NCBI GenBank assembly: GCA_046349395.1
Contig: JAXMCK010000003.1
Coordinates: forward strand, 930,001 to 994,000
Source: JAXMCK01 sp046349395
GTDB lineage: Bacteria; Pseudomonadota; Alphaproteobacteria; Geminicoccales; Geminicoccaceae
DNA: 64,000 nucleotides
Reading direction: 5' to 3'
Each line of letters begins with the position of its first letter. Positions within the stretch are counted from its first letter, which is position 1. Position numbers and translations under genes: made by a program. The notes under the pieces are model-generated. The model saw only the letters and a list, made by a program, of their open reading frames with translations. It was not told the DNA's origin and made no database searches. Of the stretch, positions 1 to 9,410 are shown one piece after another.

Positions 1-262
1 GCGCGACGAGGCGGTCGGCCAGCCGCTCGGCCTCGGCGATCCGGAACAGGTTCGAGACGTGCCACATCCGGGCCGCCTGCTCCTGCACCGTGCGGACGAG
101 GTGCGGATGGGCGTGCCCGAGGGCGGTCACCGCGACCCCGCTGGCGAAATCGAGGAATCGTCGGCCGTCGGCGGTGATGAGCCACGCACCCTCGCCGCGC
201 TCGAACACGAGGTCGGCGCGCGCATAGACCGGCAACAGCGTCGGTATGGCCTGATTGTCCAT
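1..262 (-). CDS. argD: acetylornithine aminotransferase (N-terminal part, runs off left edge)
   Basis: Only the first 87 codons are in the window. The start is the ATG read leftward from 262. The protein begins MDNQAIPTLLPVYAR and continues with GEGAWLITADGRRFLDF, then SGVAVTALGHAHPHL. This is the N-terminal signature of class III, PLP-dependent acetylornithine or succinyldiaminopimelate aminotransferases, which transfer an amino group in arginine and lysine biosynthesis. The PLP lysine lies outside the window. A 64-bp gap separates it from the upstream ABC permease on the same strand. Related class III enzymes (omega-amino acid transaminases) cannot be fully excluded from this fragment. Confidence 0.85.
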   Translation of the reverse strand, partial: MDNQAIPTLLPVYARADLVFERGEGAWLITADGRRFLDFASGVAVTALGHAHPHLVRTVQEQAARMWHVSNLFRIAEAERLADRLVA

Positions 263-326
263 CGGGGTACCTTCAGGGAAGCCCGGTGCCATGCCGGACC
301 GGCCAGGGCCTGTCAACGAGAAGGGA

Positions 327-1187
327 TCAGGCCTTCAGCTTGTAGCCGCTGCGGAACAGACTGTAGGCCCAGACCCAGAGTGCGATGTCCACGACGACAA
401 GAACGGCAATCCCCATCCCGATCGATCCGTCGGCGTGCCCCGTGAAGGCGAAGCGCATCCCGTCGATCATATAAAAGAACGGGTTGGCGAGGGCCAGCCA
501 GTGCCATGCCGGGGGCAGGGCCTCGATGCTGTAGAAGGTCCCCGACAGGAACGAGAGGGGCGTGATCACGAAGTTCGTGACCGCCGCCATCTGGTCGAAC
601 TTGTCGCTCCAGAGGCCGCCCAGCACGCCCAGCAGGGACAGCATCGCCGAGGAGGCGAGGACGTAGAAGATCACCAGTCCGATGTGCGCCGGCCAGAGTT
701 GGACGAAGGGCAGCATGCCGAGCCAGACGACCGCACCGACGAGCACACCGCGGGTGACGCCGCCCATGGTCAGTCCGAAGAGCAGTTCCCCGGGGCTGAG
801 CGGCGGCATCAGATAGTCGACGATGTTGCCCTGCACCTTCGCGATGATGATCGAGGAGGAGGTGTTGGCGAACGCGTTCTGCACGATCGCCATCATGATC
901 AGGCCGGGGCCAAGGAAATACAGGAAGGGCTGCCCGCCGATCTGCTTGCCGGTCTGATGTAGGGCGAGGGCGAAGATGGCGAGAAAGACCAGCGTCGTGA
1001 TGACGGGTGCCAGCAGGGTCTGCGTCGCCACCTTCAGAAAGCGGCGGACCTCCTTGGCGTAGAGGGTCCACAAGCCGACCAGATTGAGGTCGAGCGGCGT
1101 GCCGAAGGTAGAGCCGTCCAGCGGCAGATCCAGCTGCGGCTCGACTTCGGCCGCGATGCGCTCGGGATTCAGTAATCGAACTGCCAT
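327..1187 (-). CDS. ABC-2 type transporter permease
   Basis: A 286-residue inner-membrane protein with about six hydrophobic segments. It fits the ABC-2 membrane family (YadH/NodJ type): a cytosolic N-terminus of about 45 residues, then segments beginning LLAPVITTLVFLAIF. The family stretch FVITPLSFLSGTFYSIEALPPAWHWLALANPFFYMIDGMRFAF lies near the C-terminus. Such permeases export polysaccharide, lipid or drug substrates and need a separate ATPase, but no ABC ATPase gene is seen in this window. The start codon overlaps the end of tamB by 19 bp, so the two are probably cotranscribed and translationally coupled. The substrate is unknown. Confidence 0.85.
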   Translation of the reverse strand: MAVRLLNPERIAAEVEPQLDLPLDGSTFGTPLDLNLVGLWTLYAKEVRRFLKVATQTLLAPVITTLVFLAIFALALHQTGKQIGGQPFLYFLGPGLIMMAIVQNAFANTSSSIIIAKVQGNIVDYLMPPLSPGELLFGLTMGGVTRGVLVGAVVWLGMLPFVQLWPAHIGLVIFYVLASSAMLSLLGVLGGLWSDKFDQMAAVTNFVITPLSFLSGTFYSIEALPPAWHWLALANPFFYMIDGMRFAFTGHADGSIGMGIAVLVVVDIALWVWAYSLFRSGYKLKA

Positions 1188-4100
1188 TGCACCCCGGCGG
1201 CCGTCTGGCCGGAATCGTAGAGATCCGTGGTGACCGAGACGCTGGGCGTCACGTCCACCTGGACGCGGACCCGTCCGCTGCCGGGTGCGGTCCCCTGCTG
1301 CCCCTCGACATAGACATTGTCGGTCACGTAGCGACCCGCCCGGACGGCACCCTGCGTCTCGCCGTTCGGCGTGTCGGTGCTGGTGAAGTCCAGCGTATCG
1401 AGGCCCGTGCTCTTGCGGATGGCACCGAGCACGCTGGAGATGCCACCGCCGCCCTGCAGTTCCTGAACGGCGGCCGCCAGCTGGATCCCCTGGATCGGTG
1501 TGATCCTGGCCGTGGAACGCCCAAAGAGGATGCGCGAAAGCACCTCATCCTGCGGCAGTGGCGGCTGGCTCGAGAGCGTCAGCTTGGGATCGGTGACGAT
1601 ACCGCGCAGTGCCACGACCGCGGTCACGTCGGCCGCCGTCGCCGAGGCGACGAGGTCGACCCAGGGCTCCGGCGGATTGGATCCGGTGAAGCGGATGGTC
1701 CCCCGCTGGATGTTGAACCGGCGTCCGAGGAGATCCATGAGCCCGCGCCGGAAGTGGATGTCGCCGACGATCCGAGGTGCCGCAGCCGTGCCCTGCACGC
1801 GGAGGTCGCCGCCCCATTCGCTGTCGAGCCCGCGCCCGCGCAGGAACACCTTGCCGGGCATCAGGATGCTGACGTCGAGTCGCACCGGCAACGCAGGTGT
1901 CGGCCGGCGCGGCTCGCCGTCGCTACCGGGGAAGTTCACCATGGTGACCGGCAGGTTCGGAATGCTGGCGCCGGTGTTGCTCGGGATCTCCAGATCGGCG
2001 CGGTCGACCGTCAGACCCTTGCTGTCGATCGACAGGGCCTCGCGGGCCATCGCGATCTCGAGCGGCCCCGAGATGCGAGCGGTGCCGAACTCGTTGTCGA
2101 GCACCTGCAGGCCGGCGAAGGTGAGGCTCACCGACCCGGTCGGTCCAGCCTCGGCGAGGGTCACGGCACCCGTGCCGGAAAGAGTGCCCTTCCCGGTACC
2201 CTTCGCCGCCAGTTGCTGAACCTCGATCCGCGGACCGTTGGCCACGACCCTGACGGTCAGATCGCGCAGGACGGCACCGGTGACCGCATCGGCGACAAGG
2301 CCCTTGCTGATCGAGGCCGTGCCGTTCAGGAGCGGCTGGCCGACACGGCCGTCGACGCGCATGTCGGCATTCAGCTTGCCCTTGATCTCCTGGTTCGCGA
2401 TCGAGGCGAGCGACGCTAGCTTGGCGAGATCGAGGTCGGCGCGGACCTGGCCGCTCAGCGGCCGCTCGGGAAAGGCCAGATCGGCCCGGCGGGGATCGCC
2501 GACCGACAGGCTCCCTTGCACCTGCCCACCGGCAACGCGCAGGTCGATCCGGTCGATGTCGAGCACGCCGGCTTCGAGCTTGAGCGTCGCCGGCTGGCCC
2601 AGCTGGACGTTCTGCCCGGCGAGCTTGCCCGACAGCTTGGAGATCACCGCCGTCTTGGTCGGGCCGGCCGCTTCGATCCGTGCACCGGCATCCAGTGCGA
2701 AGGGCTGACCACCCTGGCTGCCCTCGGCCTTGGCGGTGACATCGAGGCCGGCCAAGGTCCCGTTTGCGCCCAGCGTGCCGGAATCCAGCACGATGCTAGG
2801 CGTGGCGAGCCCTTCGATGCTGGCCTGCGAGGTGATCCCCGGCACCTTGCCGAGAGCGTCGTTGACCTCGGCCTGCGCGGCGACGCTGCCGATCTTGCCG
2901 AAGTCGCCGGCGACGTTCTGGCCGCCCAGGGTCACGCTCGCGTTCTGTCGGTCGCCAGGGGTGGCGAGATCGGCCTGGAGGTCCACGCTGCCGGTGAGCT
3001 TTTGGCCGACCCAGGGCTCGAGTGCCGCCAGATCCTTCACGCCCCCGGCGAGCTTGCCGGTCGCGAGGAGTCGTGCGGTGTCGACCGACACGCCGCCGGC
3101 GACGCGGGTACCGGGACCTTCGAGTGCCAGACCGTTCAGAGCGACCGTGCTGCCATTCCGCTTCACGCCGCTGGCGAGCGACAGGTCCTGCCCCGCCTGG
3201 GTCACGGCAAGGCGGATATCGCCCCCGGTGGTGTCGATCGGACCCGCCATCTTCGCCTGTAGCGTGGCGGCGTCGAAGGGGCGGTCGGCCACCACGAGCC
3301 GTGCGGCATTGGCGCGTAGATCGATCCCGGGGGCCGCACCCGTTCCCGACAAGGCCGCATCGACGGTGAGCGCACCTGCCAGCGGTGTCTTCGCGACGTC
3401 ACTCAGCTTGGACAGATCAGGTGCGACCAATTGGATGGATCCACCCAGCGACTGGTCGCCCAGACCCAGCTGCGGGTTGCCGGTCACCGAGAAGCCCGCC
3501 GCGTCGAGGCGAAGATCCTGGGCGACGATCGACTTGCCGGGCTCGACCGACAGGCTCGTCGTGAGCTTCGGGGCCGGTCCGACGAGGGCGTCAGTCCCGG
3601 CCGGCAGACCTCGCAGGTCGCGACCAGCGAAGGAGATGTCACCGTCGATGCGGCTCAGCTTCTCGGCAATGGTCGCGTTCGCCTGCAACGACGCCCCCCC
3701 CTGAGGTACCGTCGTGGCGTCGACCGCGACGGGCAGTGCTCGAACGAGATCGCCCAGGCTCGGCACGTCGGCCGTCAACTCGGCGTTACCCGCGAGCGAG
3801 GTCATGTCGAGCCGGCCCGTCGCCTTTGCCTGGGCGAAGGTCGAGGTGATCGTGGCCTGGCGAAGCTCGGCCTGCCCCTCCTTCGGCACATGCGCGTCGA
3901 GGTCGACTCGCAGGCCCTGGTCGCCGCCGAGCGGGTTGCCGTCGACTGCGATGGGCGAAGCCACGAGCCCGCCCGTCACGTCGACGCCGCGATACCCCTG
4001 GTCCAACGGGGCTAGGAACGCGACCGCGAACTTGCCGTCGACCTTGCCGATGGTGGCCGTGTCGGCCTTCAGGGACTGCGCCGAGAGGGAGGCGTCGACC

Positions 4101-5239
4101 GCCGGTGAGGACGGACTGCCTGAGCCGCGGATCGCCACCTGTGTGCTCCCCGCCAGCGGCACGCCGGCAAGACCCGCCAGCTTCGAGAGGTCGGGGACGC
4201 TGAGGTCGATACCGCCGTAGAGCTTGCTCGCCTGGAGATCCACCGTACCCTTGCCGCTGAGGTTTGCGGCGGCGAGATCGATGCGGAGATCGTCGAGTGC
4301 GAAAGCCCCTGGGCCGGTCTCCTGTGCCTTCAGGGCGAGATCGACCCGGGATCCGAGTGCGGTCTGTAGATCGGCAGGGAGGAAGCCGGGCGCCGTCGTC
4401 AGCGAGCCGGTCAGCGCCACGCGCTTGGCGGCGGCGTAGGCGAGGTTCAGGTCGGTCTGCAGGTCGAAGCCGTTGACGGCCGTGGCCGCCAGCTTGCCCT
4501 TCCAGTCGTCCAGGGCGCCATTGCCGCCGAGATCGAGATGAAAGGCGCCGACCTCGGGCTTGCCGGTCAGGGCTGCGATGAGGCCGCCCGTCTCGTCACC
4601 CTTGGCGTCCAGGCGAAGGCTCTTGGCGGCGAGGTCGAGACCGGCATTCAGCGTGAGGGATGCGGTCGGCTGGTCGGTGCGGGTCAGCGCGAGATCAAGC
4701 GCTGCGTCGCGGCCGGTCTCGCCTGTGCCGCCCTTGCCCTCCAGCTTGAACGTCGCGGCCTCGCCGAGCACGGGCTGTTTCAGCTCGATGCTTTCGATGA
4801 GCAGCCGGTCCACCTGCACCGGCGGAAGGCTCGCCGGAAGCTCGGGCAGCGAGGGCAGGCTGAAGGGCTCCTTGCGCTCCGGCGGTGGAGCGCTCGGCGG
4901 CAACCGGGCGACGCTGACGCGCTGGGCACCCACGTCCTCGATCCGGATACGGCCGCCCAGCAGCGAGGCAGGCGAGAGGCGTACCCGCGCGCCATCTACC
5001 GACAGCCACGTGCCCTCGGCGTCGCTGAGGGTGAAGCTGCCGAGCCGGACATTGAAGGGCAGCAAACCGGCCAAGCCCGTGAGCTGTGCCGTTTGCTCCG
5101 GCCCGCTCATGGCACTGCCGACCATGTTCGAGATCGCGGCCTTGCCGGTCTCGGTCTGGGCGAAGGCGAAGGCGCCACCGAACAGGACGAGCATTGCCGC
5201 CAGGACGAGCCCAACGATCTTCGAGATGCGGGCGAGCAT
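1169..5239 (-). CDS. tamB: translocation and assembly module protein TamB (DUF490/AsmA-like)
   Basis: A 1356-residue protein with one N-terminal signal anchor (IVGLVLAAMLVLFGGAFAFA, about residues 8-27). A very long, low-complexity beta-strand region rich in Leu, Gly, Asp and Ala follows. The C-terminus is the conserved TamB domain, with GDIHFRRGLMDLLGRRFNIQ, then FGRSTARITPIQGIQLAAA, ending GVQWQFDY. TamB spans the periplasm from the inner membrane to TamA and helps insert outer-membrane proteins and move phospholipids. The ATG is preceded by GGGAGG six bases away. It lies 29 bp after tamA, the usual tamA-tamB pairing. The opposite strand carries long spurious open frames because of the high GC. 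Confidence 0.95.
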   Translation of the reverse strand: MLARISKIVGLVLAAMLVLFGGAFAFAQTETGKAAISNMVGSAMSGPEQTAQLTGLAGLLPFNVRLGSFTLSDAEGTWLSVDGARVRLSPASLLGGRIRIEDVGAQRVSVARLPPSAPPPERKEPFSLPSLPELPASLPPVQVDRLLIESIELKQPVLGEAATFKLEGKGGTGETGRDAALDLALTRTDQPTASLTLNAGLDLAAKSLRLDAKGDETGGLIAALTGKPEVGAFHLDLGGNGALDDWKGKLAATAVNGFDLQTDLNLAYAAAKRVALTGSLTTAPGFLPADLQTALGSRVDLALKAQETGPGAFALDDLRIDLAAANLSGKGTVDLQASKLYGGIDLSVPDLSKLAGLAGVPLAGSTQVAIRGSGSPSSPAVDASLSAQSLKADTATIGKVDGKFAVAFLAPLDQGYRGVDVTGGLVASPIAVDGNPLGGDQGLRVDLDAHVPKEGQAELRQATITSTFAQAKATGRLDMTSLAGNAELTADVPSLGDLVRALPVAVDATTVPQGGASLQANATIAEKLSRIDGDISFAGRDLRGLPAGTDALVGPAPKLTTSLSVEPGKSIVAQDLRLDAAGFSVTGNPQLGLGDQSLGGSIQLVAPDLSKLSDVAKTPLAGALTVDAALSGTGAAPGIDLRANAARLVVADRPFDAATLQAKMAGPIDTTGGDIRLAVTQAGQDLSLASGVKRNGSTVALNGLALEGPGTRVAGGVSVDTARLLATGKLAGGVKDLAALEPWVGQKLTGSVDLQADLATPGDRQNASVTLGGQNVAGDFGKIGSVAAQAEVNDALGKVPGITSQASIEGLATPSIVLDSGTLGANGTLAGLDVTAKAEGSQGGQPFALDAGARIEAAGPTKTAVISKLSGKLAGQNVQLGQPATLKLEAGVLDIDRIDLRVAGGQVQGSLSVGDPRRADLAFPERPLSGQVRADLDLAKLASLASIANQEIKGKLNADMRVDGRVGQPLLNGTASISKGLVADAVTGAVLRDLTVRVVANGPRIEVQQLAAKGTGKGTLSGTGAVTLAEAGPTGSVSLTFAGLQVLDNEFGTARISGPLEIAMAREALSIDSKGLTVDRADLEIPSNTGASIPNLPVTMVNFPGSDGEPRRPTPALPVRLDVSILMPGKVFLRGRGLDSEWGGDLRVQGTAAAPRIVGDIHFRRGLMDLLGRRFNIQRGTIRFTGSNPPEPWVDLVASATAADVTAVVALRGIVTDPKLTLSSQPPLPQDEVLSRILFGRSTARITPIQGIQLAAAVQELQGGGGISSVLGAIRKSTGLDTLDFTSTDTPNGETQGAVRAGRYVTDNVYVEGQQGTAPGSGRVRVQVDVTPSVSVTTDLYDSGQTAAGVQWQFDY

Positions 5240-5268
5240 GGTATGCCTCCCTGGCCGAGGTCGCGGGC

Positions 5269-7116
5269 TCAGAATGCCTGTCCGAGGCTGATATAGACCT
5301 GGAAGGGGTCGTCAACGCCGTCACGCGGATTGAGCGGGAAGCCGACGTCGAGGCGCACGGGGCCGATAGGCGTGAAGTAGCGGAAACCCGGCCCCGCACC
5401 CCAGCGGAGCGGTTCGGCCGCCAGATCGGGAAAGGTCTGGTCGAACGACGAGCCGGCATCGACGAAGGCAACGACACCCATGGTCTCCGTGATCCGCCAG
5501 CGCAGTTCCGTGCTGAGCTCGAGCAATGATCGCCCGCCGATCGGGTTGTTGTCACTGTCCAGCGGACCGGCCTTCTGGAACGTGACGCCACGAACGGAGC
5601 CACCGCCGCCGGCATAGTAGCGCTCGTCGGCGGGCACGTTTTCGCGGTCGGTGCCGACGATGGAGCCCAACGCCCCGCGCAGGGCCAGGACCAGGTCCGG
5701 TGTATGGGAAATCGGCACGTAGAAGGTCTGCCGAGCTGTAGACTTCAGGAAGTGGATACCGGGATCGCGGACGTCCACCGTCGGCTGGGCCGAGAGGATC
5801 GTGCGACCGCCCTTCGTCGGGTCCAACGCGCTGTTGGAAAAGTCGTAGGACAGCCGCATCGGGAACGAGAGCAGGCTGAAGGTCTGACGCCGGTCGTTGT
5901 CGTCGATATCCGCGAACCGGAAACGAGGCCCGGCCGAGACCGTGAGCTTGTCCGTGATCTGACGTTCGAGGGCCACGCCGATGCCCGCCGACAGTGAGCT
6001 GTAGGCGTTCGTGTTGGCGTTCCCGAGATTGCCGTCGATCAGCAGGTCCTGCCGCCGGGTGAGGACGTCCGGTCGGCGGAAGGCGAAGGTGAACTGCTGC
6101 TCCTGCGGGTTCGCCGACGCATCGAGGCGCAGCCGCTCGCCATTGCCGAAAAGGTTACGATGCTCCCAGAACACCACGGCACCCGGGCCGACATTGGTCT
6201 CATAGTTCAGCCCGGCACCGATGGAGCGCGGTGCCCGCTGCCGAAGCTCGATGTCGACCGGCAGTTCGCCGTCCGCGTTGAGCTCATTCGCCTGATGGAT
6301 GACGACCGTGGAGAAAAGATTGGTATCAACGAGGTCACCGCGACCCTCATCGACGAGACTGGCCTTGTAAGGCTCCCCCTCCGCGAAGGGCAGTCGGGTG
6401 CGCAGGAAGCGTGTCCGGATGCCTTCGGAGCCCTGGAACTCGATCGGGCCGAACTTGGCCGGAGGCCCGGGGATCAGGTGCAGCGTGACGTCCATCAACC
6501 GCGTGTCGTAGTCGACGATGACGTCGCGCTCGCCGGCCTTCGCCAGCGCGAAGCTCTGCTCCTGGGCTGCCCGCAGGAGACGCTGCTCGGCCGTGAGGAC
6601 CGTCTGCGAGCGGGCCGGACTACCGGGAACGAGACCCAGTTTCGCCGGGGTCGGGGACTTGAACGCCGATCCCGGAGTGACGTCGATCGCCGCTTGGCCG
6701 AAGACGAACTGCGGGCCGGGCTCGACAGTGAACGTGATCTGTTCCTTCCCGGCAGCGTCGCCGCTTAGAACCGACTTCACCCCCCCAGCAGGCGCCGGCC
6801 CGATCCGGTACTCGACCTTGCCGGCGTAGTATCCTTCCGAATGCAGCGCTGCGACGAGCTGCGGAACGTCGGTTCGCGCCCGCTGCACCAGGGCGAACTC
6901 GCTCGATGGCGGTCGATGCTCGAGGCGCTTGGCGGCCGATGCGTTTTCGAGCAGCGTCTTCAGTCTGCCCGGCATCTCTCCCTCGATGGCGACCGTGTAG
7001 GGGATCCGCGGCCCCTCCGCCGCCGGCCTGTCGAGGCCGCCCTGGTCCTTGCTGCAGCCGGTCGCCAGCAGCGCAAGGCCCAGAACGGAGTAGCTGGCCC
7101 AGCGGCGCGGCGGCAT
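5269..7116 (-). CDS. tamA: outer-membrane assembly protein TamA, with a predicted lipoprotein signal
   Basis: A 615-residue BamA/TamA (Omp85) protein. It has N-terminal POTRA-like domains (about residues 35-270, e.g. ALHSEGYYAGKVEYRI and EGEPYKASLVDEGRGDL). A 16-strand barrel follows, with the lid-lock loop reading GGGGSVRGVTFQKAGPL and a C-terminal segment RWGAGPGFRYFTPIGPVRLDVGFPL. The frame is open further upstream, but the start is taken at the ATG at 7116, which shares one base with the TGA of the channel gene (TGATG). From this start residues 1-21 read MPPRRWASYSVLGLALLATGC, a lipobox (LATGC), which is unusual for proteobacterial TamA. It forms a unit with tamB downstream. Confidence 0.92.
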   Translation of the reverse strand: MPPRRWASYSVLGLALLATGCSKDQGGLDRPAAEGPRIPYTVAIEGEMPGRLKTLLENASAAKRLEHRPPSSEFALVQRARTDVPQLVAALHSEGYYAGKVEYRIGPAPAGGVKSVLSGDAAGKEQITFTVEPGPQFVFGQAAIDVTPGSAFKSPTPAKLGLVPGSPARSQTVLTAEQRLLRAAQEQSFALAKAGERDVIVDYDTRLMDVTLHLIPGPPAKFGPIEFQGSEGIRTRFLRTRLPFAEGEPYKASLVDEGRGDLVDTNLFSTVVIHQANELNADGELPVDIELRQRAPRSIGAGLNYETNVGPGAVVFWEHRNLFGNGERLRLDASANPQEQQFTFAFRRPDVLTRRQDLLIDGNLGNANTNAYSSLSAGIGVALERQITDKLTVSAGPRFRFADIDDNDRRQTFSLLSFPMRLSYDFSNSALDPTKGGRTILSAQPTVDVRDPGIHFLKSTARQTFYVPISHTPDLVLALRGALGSIVGTDRENVPADERYYAGGGGSVRGVTFQKAGPLDSDNNPIGGRSLLELSTELRWRITETMGVVAFVDAGSSFDQTFPDLAAEPLRWGAGPGFRYFTPIGPVRLDVGFPLNPRDGVDDPFQVYISLGQAF

Positions 7117-9383
7117 CACCGCTGACCGAGCGTCCGCAACGGCGCTGTTGCAAGATCGACCGCGCGGCCGGGATCGGCAGCATCCTCCTTTGCCCTGGCG
7201 CCGCCGTCGATGGAGATCGCCTGCTGCGGCACCGGGATGTCGATGCCGAGCTCGTCGAACCGCTTCTTCAACCTCCTGTTGAACTCGCGGCCGACCTTCC
7301 ACTGGTCGCCCGGCCGGGTCTTCGTCCTGGCACGCACGTTCATCGCGAACTGACCGAACGAATCGAGACCCGCGATCTCGATCGGCTCCAGGATGAGCCG
7401 GCGGAACGGCCATTCGCGCCGAAGCTGGCTGTCGACTTCCCGCAGAACGTCCATGACGCGATCGGCATCCTGCTTGAACGCCACGGCCACGTCGAAGACC
7501 CAGTACGAGAAGTCCTTCGTCATGTTGGTGACGACGTCGATCGAACTGTAGGGGACCGTGTGCACGCTGCCGCTGTAGTCGCGCAGTGTCACGGTGCGCA
7601 TCGACATCGCCTCGACGACCCCGGCCCGTCCGCCGAGATCGACGACGTCGCCGACGCGAATGGTGTCGCCGAGCAGGATGAAGAGGCCGGTGATCAGGTC
7701 CTGAACGAGCCGTTGCGCACCGAAACCGATCGCCAGACCGACAACACCGGCACCGGCGAGAAGTGCCGTCGTATCGACGCCGATCTGCGCCAGTGTGCTC
7801 AGCACCGCGAAGGAGATGATAAGCGTCAGCAGCAGGTTGCGCAGGATGCTGGCCAATGTGCGCGTGCGGTTGCTGTGCAGCAGGTTGCCGCCCTCGTCGA
7901 CCTGCAGCAGCACGCCCGTGGTCACCCGGTTCACGATCGCCGCGATCAATGCCGAGGCGCCGAGGATCAGGAAGATCCGGGTCGTGGCGTCGAGCATCGA
8001 GCGGCCGGCATTGCTGCCCAGCCAGCCCACCAGGTCAAAGCCCCAGGCCTGCACGAGGAGGGCGGCGATCACGAGGGTAACCAGCAGGCGCGACGTCACG
8101 TGCAGCACGGTCTGGGTCGGCGACTGCGGTCGGGTCGGCTCCTCCATCTGTTCTGGGTTGGTGCCCGGCGCTGCCGGTTTTCGACCCAGCGCTCGGTCGA
8201 GCCACACATGGCTCACCCGCAGCACTGCGAGGGCCAGTAGCGTGAGGACCAAGCCCTGAGTCAGCCACTCGGCTCCGCCCGGCACGTCGAGGGACCAGAC
8301 CAGGAAGTCGACGGCGATCACCCCGGCGAGGATCCAGTGCCCATTCGCCGCCATGAATCTCCAGGGAACGTAGCTGGCGGCCGCCGAGGTCGAGCTCTCG
8401 CCCCACGCCCTGATCATCTCGGCCACGCGCTCGCGCGACCTGAAGATGGCGACCAGCAGCAGGACGACGGAGACGAGAACGAGCAGGTGCAACATGAAGC
8501 CGTAGAGGCTCCAGGGCAGCCCCAGGCGCTTCGCCACCTCCAGCCCGAAATAGCCGTAGATCGGCACGCCCACGAGCCAGGCCATCCAGCGCTGAACGCG
8601 GGCGGCGTCGGGTGTGGTCCAGGCGGGCAGCCGGCGGTCCGCGTCGTTGACGGCGCAGATTCCATGGACGAGTGCCCGGATGCCGCGGGCGATGAAGATC
8701 GCTACAAGCACGTCCTGGGTCACGAGCCGCGCGCGCAAGCTGCCCTCGAGAAAGCGAAAGGCGATTGTGGTCGCCACGAGGAAAGCCGCGAGGGCGCCAA
8801 GGTTGACGACCAGATAGGCGGCAAGGGCGCGGACCTTGGCGGCCGGTGGTGCCGGTGCAACGACGGAGCCGGCCCGCCTCATGAGCGACCGCAGGCCGAG
8901 ACGGGCGAGCAGACTGGCACCGAGGCCGAAGGCCCCGGCCAGTGTCACCGGCCACAAGACGGCACCGATGAGGCTGCGTTGGGTCGGATCGCGGGCGACG
9001 CTCCACAGCCAGTCGACCATGTCGGGCACGCGCCGCAGTGACTCGACGGAGTTGAAGACGGCGTCGCTCAGGATCGTGGCGCGGGCGGCGATCTCGTTGT
9101 TCAGCGTGTCCGTTGCCGCGGTGAGAAAATCCGTCTCTTCCTGGGTTCTCCCGGGCGTCGCGACCGATTGGAGTGCCTTCAGTCGCGCCAGCAGATCCGT
9201 TCTTGCCGCCTCGTTCTCGAGCGTGTCGATGAGCGTTCGAAGGTCGCTGTCGCTCGGCGCCGGACCGGAAGCGGCGGGTTTGACCGGCAGGACGATCGGC
9301 TGGGCCAGAGATGGCCAGCCGAGGAACATGACCGCGAGCACGAGGAAGGCCCGGGTCGCACGAGACGATCGCGCAAGCCTCAC
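7116..9383 (-). CDS. large MscS-family mechanosensitive channel (YbiO-like)
   Basis: A 755-residue inner-membrane protein. It has a cleavable signal (RAFLVLAVMFLGWPSLAQ), a periplasmic helical part, and about ten membrane helices. The MscS core lies at about residues 520-700: a pore helix reading TTALLAGAGVVGLAIGFGAQ, the beta domain VGDVVDLGGRAGVVEAMSMRT, and the C-terminal alpha/beta domain ending near FDELGIDIPVPQ. Its size resembles YbiO/YnaI-type channels, which open under membrane tension to release solutes on osmotic downshift. Its TGA overlaps the tamA ATG by one base, so it probably leads the tamAB transcript. galE ends 27 bp upstream on the same strand. Confidence 0.9.
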   Translation of the reverse strand: MRLARSSRATRAFLVLAVMFLGWPSLAQPIVLPVKPAASGPAPSDSDLRTLIDTLENEAARTDLLARLKALQSVATPGRTQEETDFLTAATDTLNNEIAARATILSDAVFNSVESLRRVPDMVDWLWSVARDPTQRSLIGAVLWPVTLAGAFGLGASLLARLGLRSLMRRAGSVVAPAPPAAKVRALAAYLVVNLGALAAFLVATTIAFRFLEGSLRARLVTQDVLVAIFIARGIRALVHGICAVNDADRRLPAWTTPDAARVQRWMAWLVGVPIYGYFGLEVAKRLGLPWSLYGFMLHLLVLVSVVLLLVAIFRSRERVAEMIRAWGESSTSAAASYVPWRFMAANGHWILAGVIAVDFLVWSLDVPGGAEWLTQGLVLTLLALAVLRVSHVWLDRALGRKPAAPGTNPEQMEEPTRPQSPTQTVLHVTSRLLVTLVIAALLVQAWGFDLVGWLGSNAGRSMLDATTRIFLILGASALIAAIVNRVTTGVLLQVDEGGNLLHSNRTRTLASILRNLLLTLIISFAVLSTLAQIGVDTTALLAGAGVVGLAIGFGAQRLVQDLITGLFILLGDTIRVGDVVDLGGRAGVVEAMSMRTVTLRDYSGSVHTVPYSSIDVVTNMTKDFSYWVFDVAVAFKQDADRVMDVLREVDSQLRREWPFRRLILEPIEIAGLDSFGQFAMNVRARTKTRPGDQWKVGREFNRRLKKRFDELGIDIPVPQQAISIDGGARAKEDAADPGRAVDLATAPLRTLGQR

Positions 9384-9410
9384 GAATTAGCCGCGCTTCG
9401 AGCGAGCCGC

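Noticed and set aside
1187..2419. Long plus-strand open frames opposite tamB
   Set aside because: They are antisense shadows caused by high GC. The products are Arg/His/Asp-rich with no family features, while the minus strand encodes an unmistakable TamB.
5269..7413. Extended 714-residue form of TamA
   Set aside because: The extra 99 residues overlap the channel's C-terminal coding sequence, are Arg-rich and destroy the signal peptide; the ATG at 7116 is coupled to the upstream stop.
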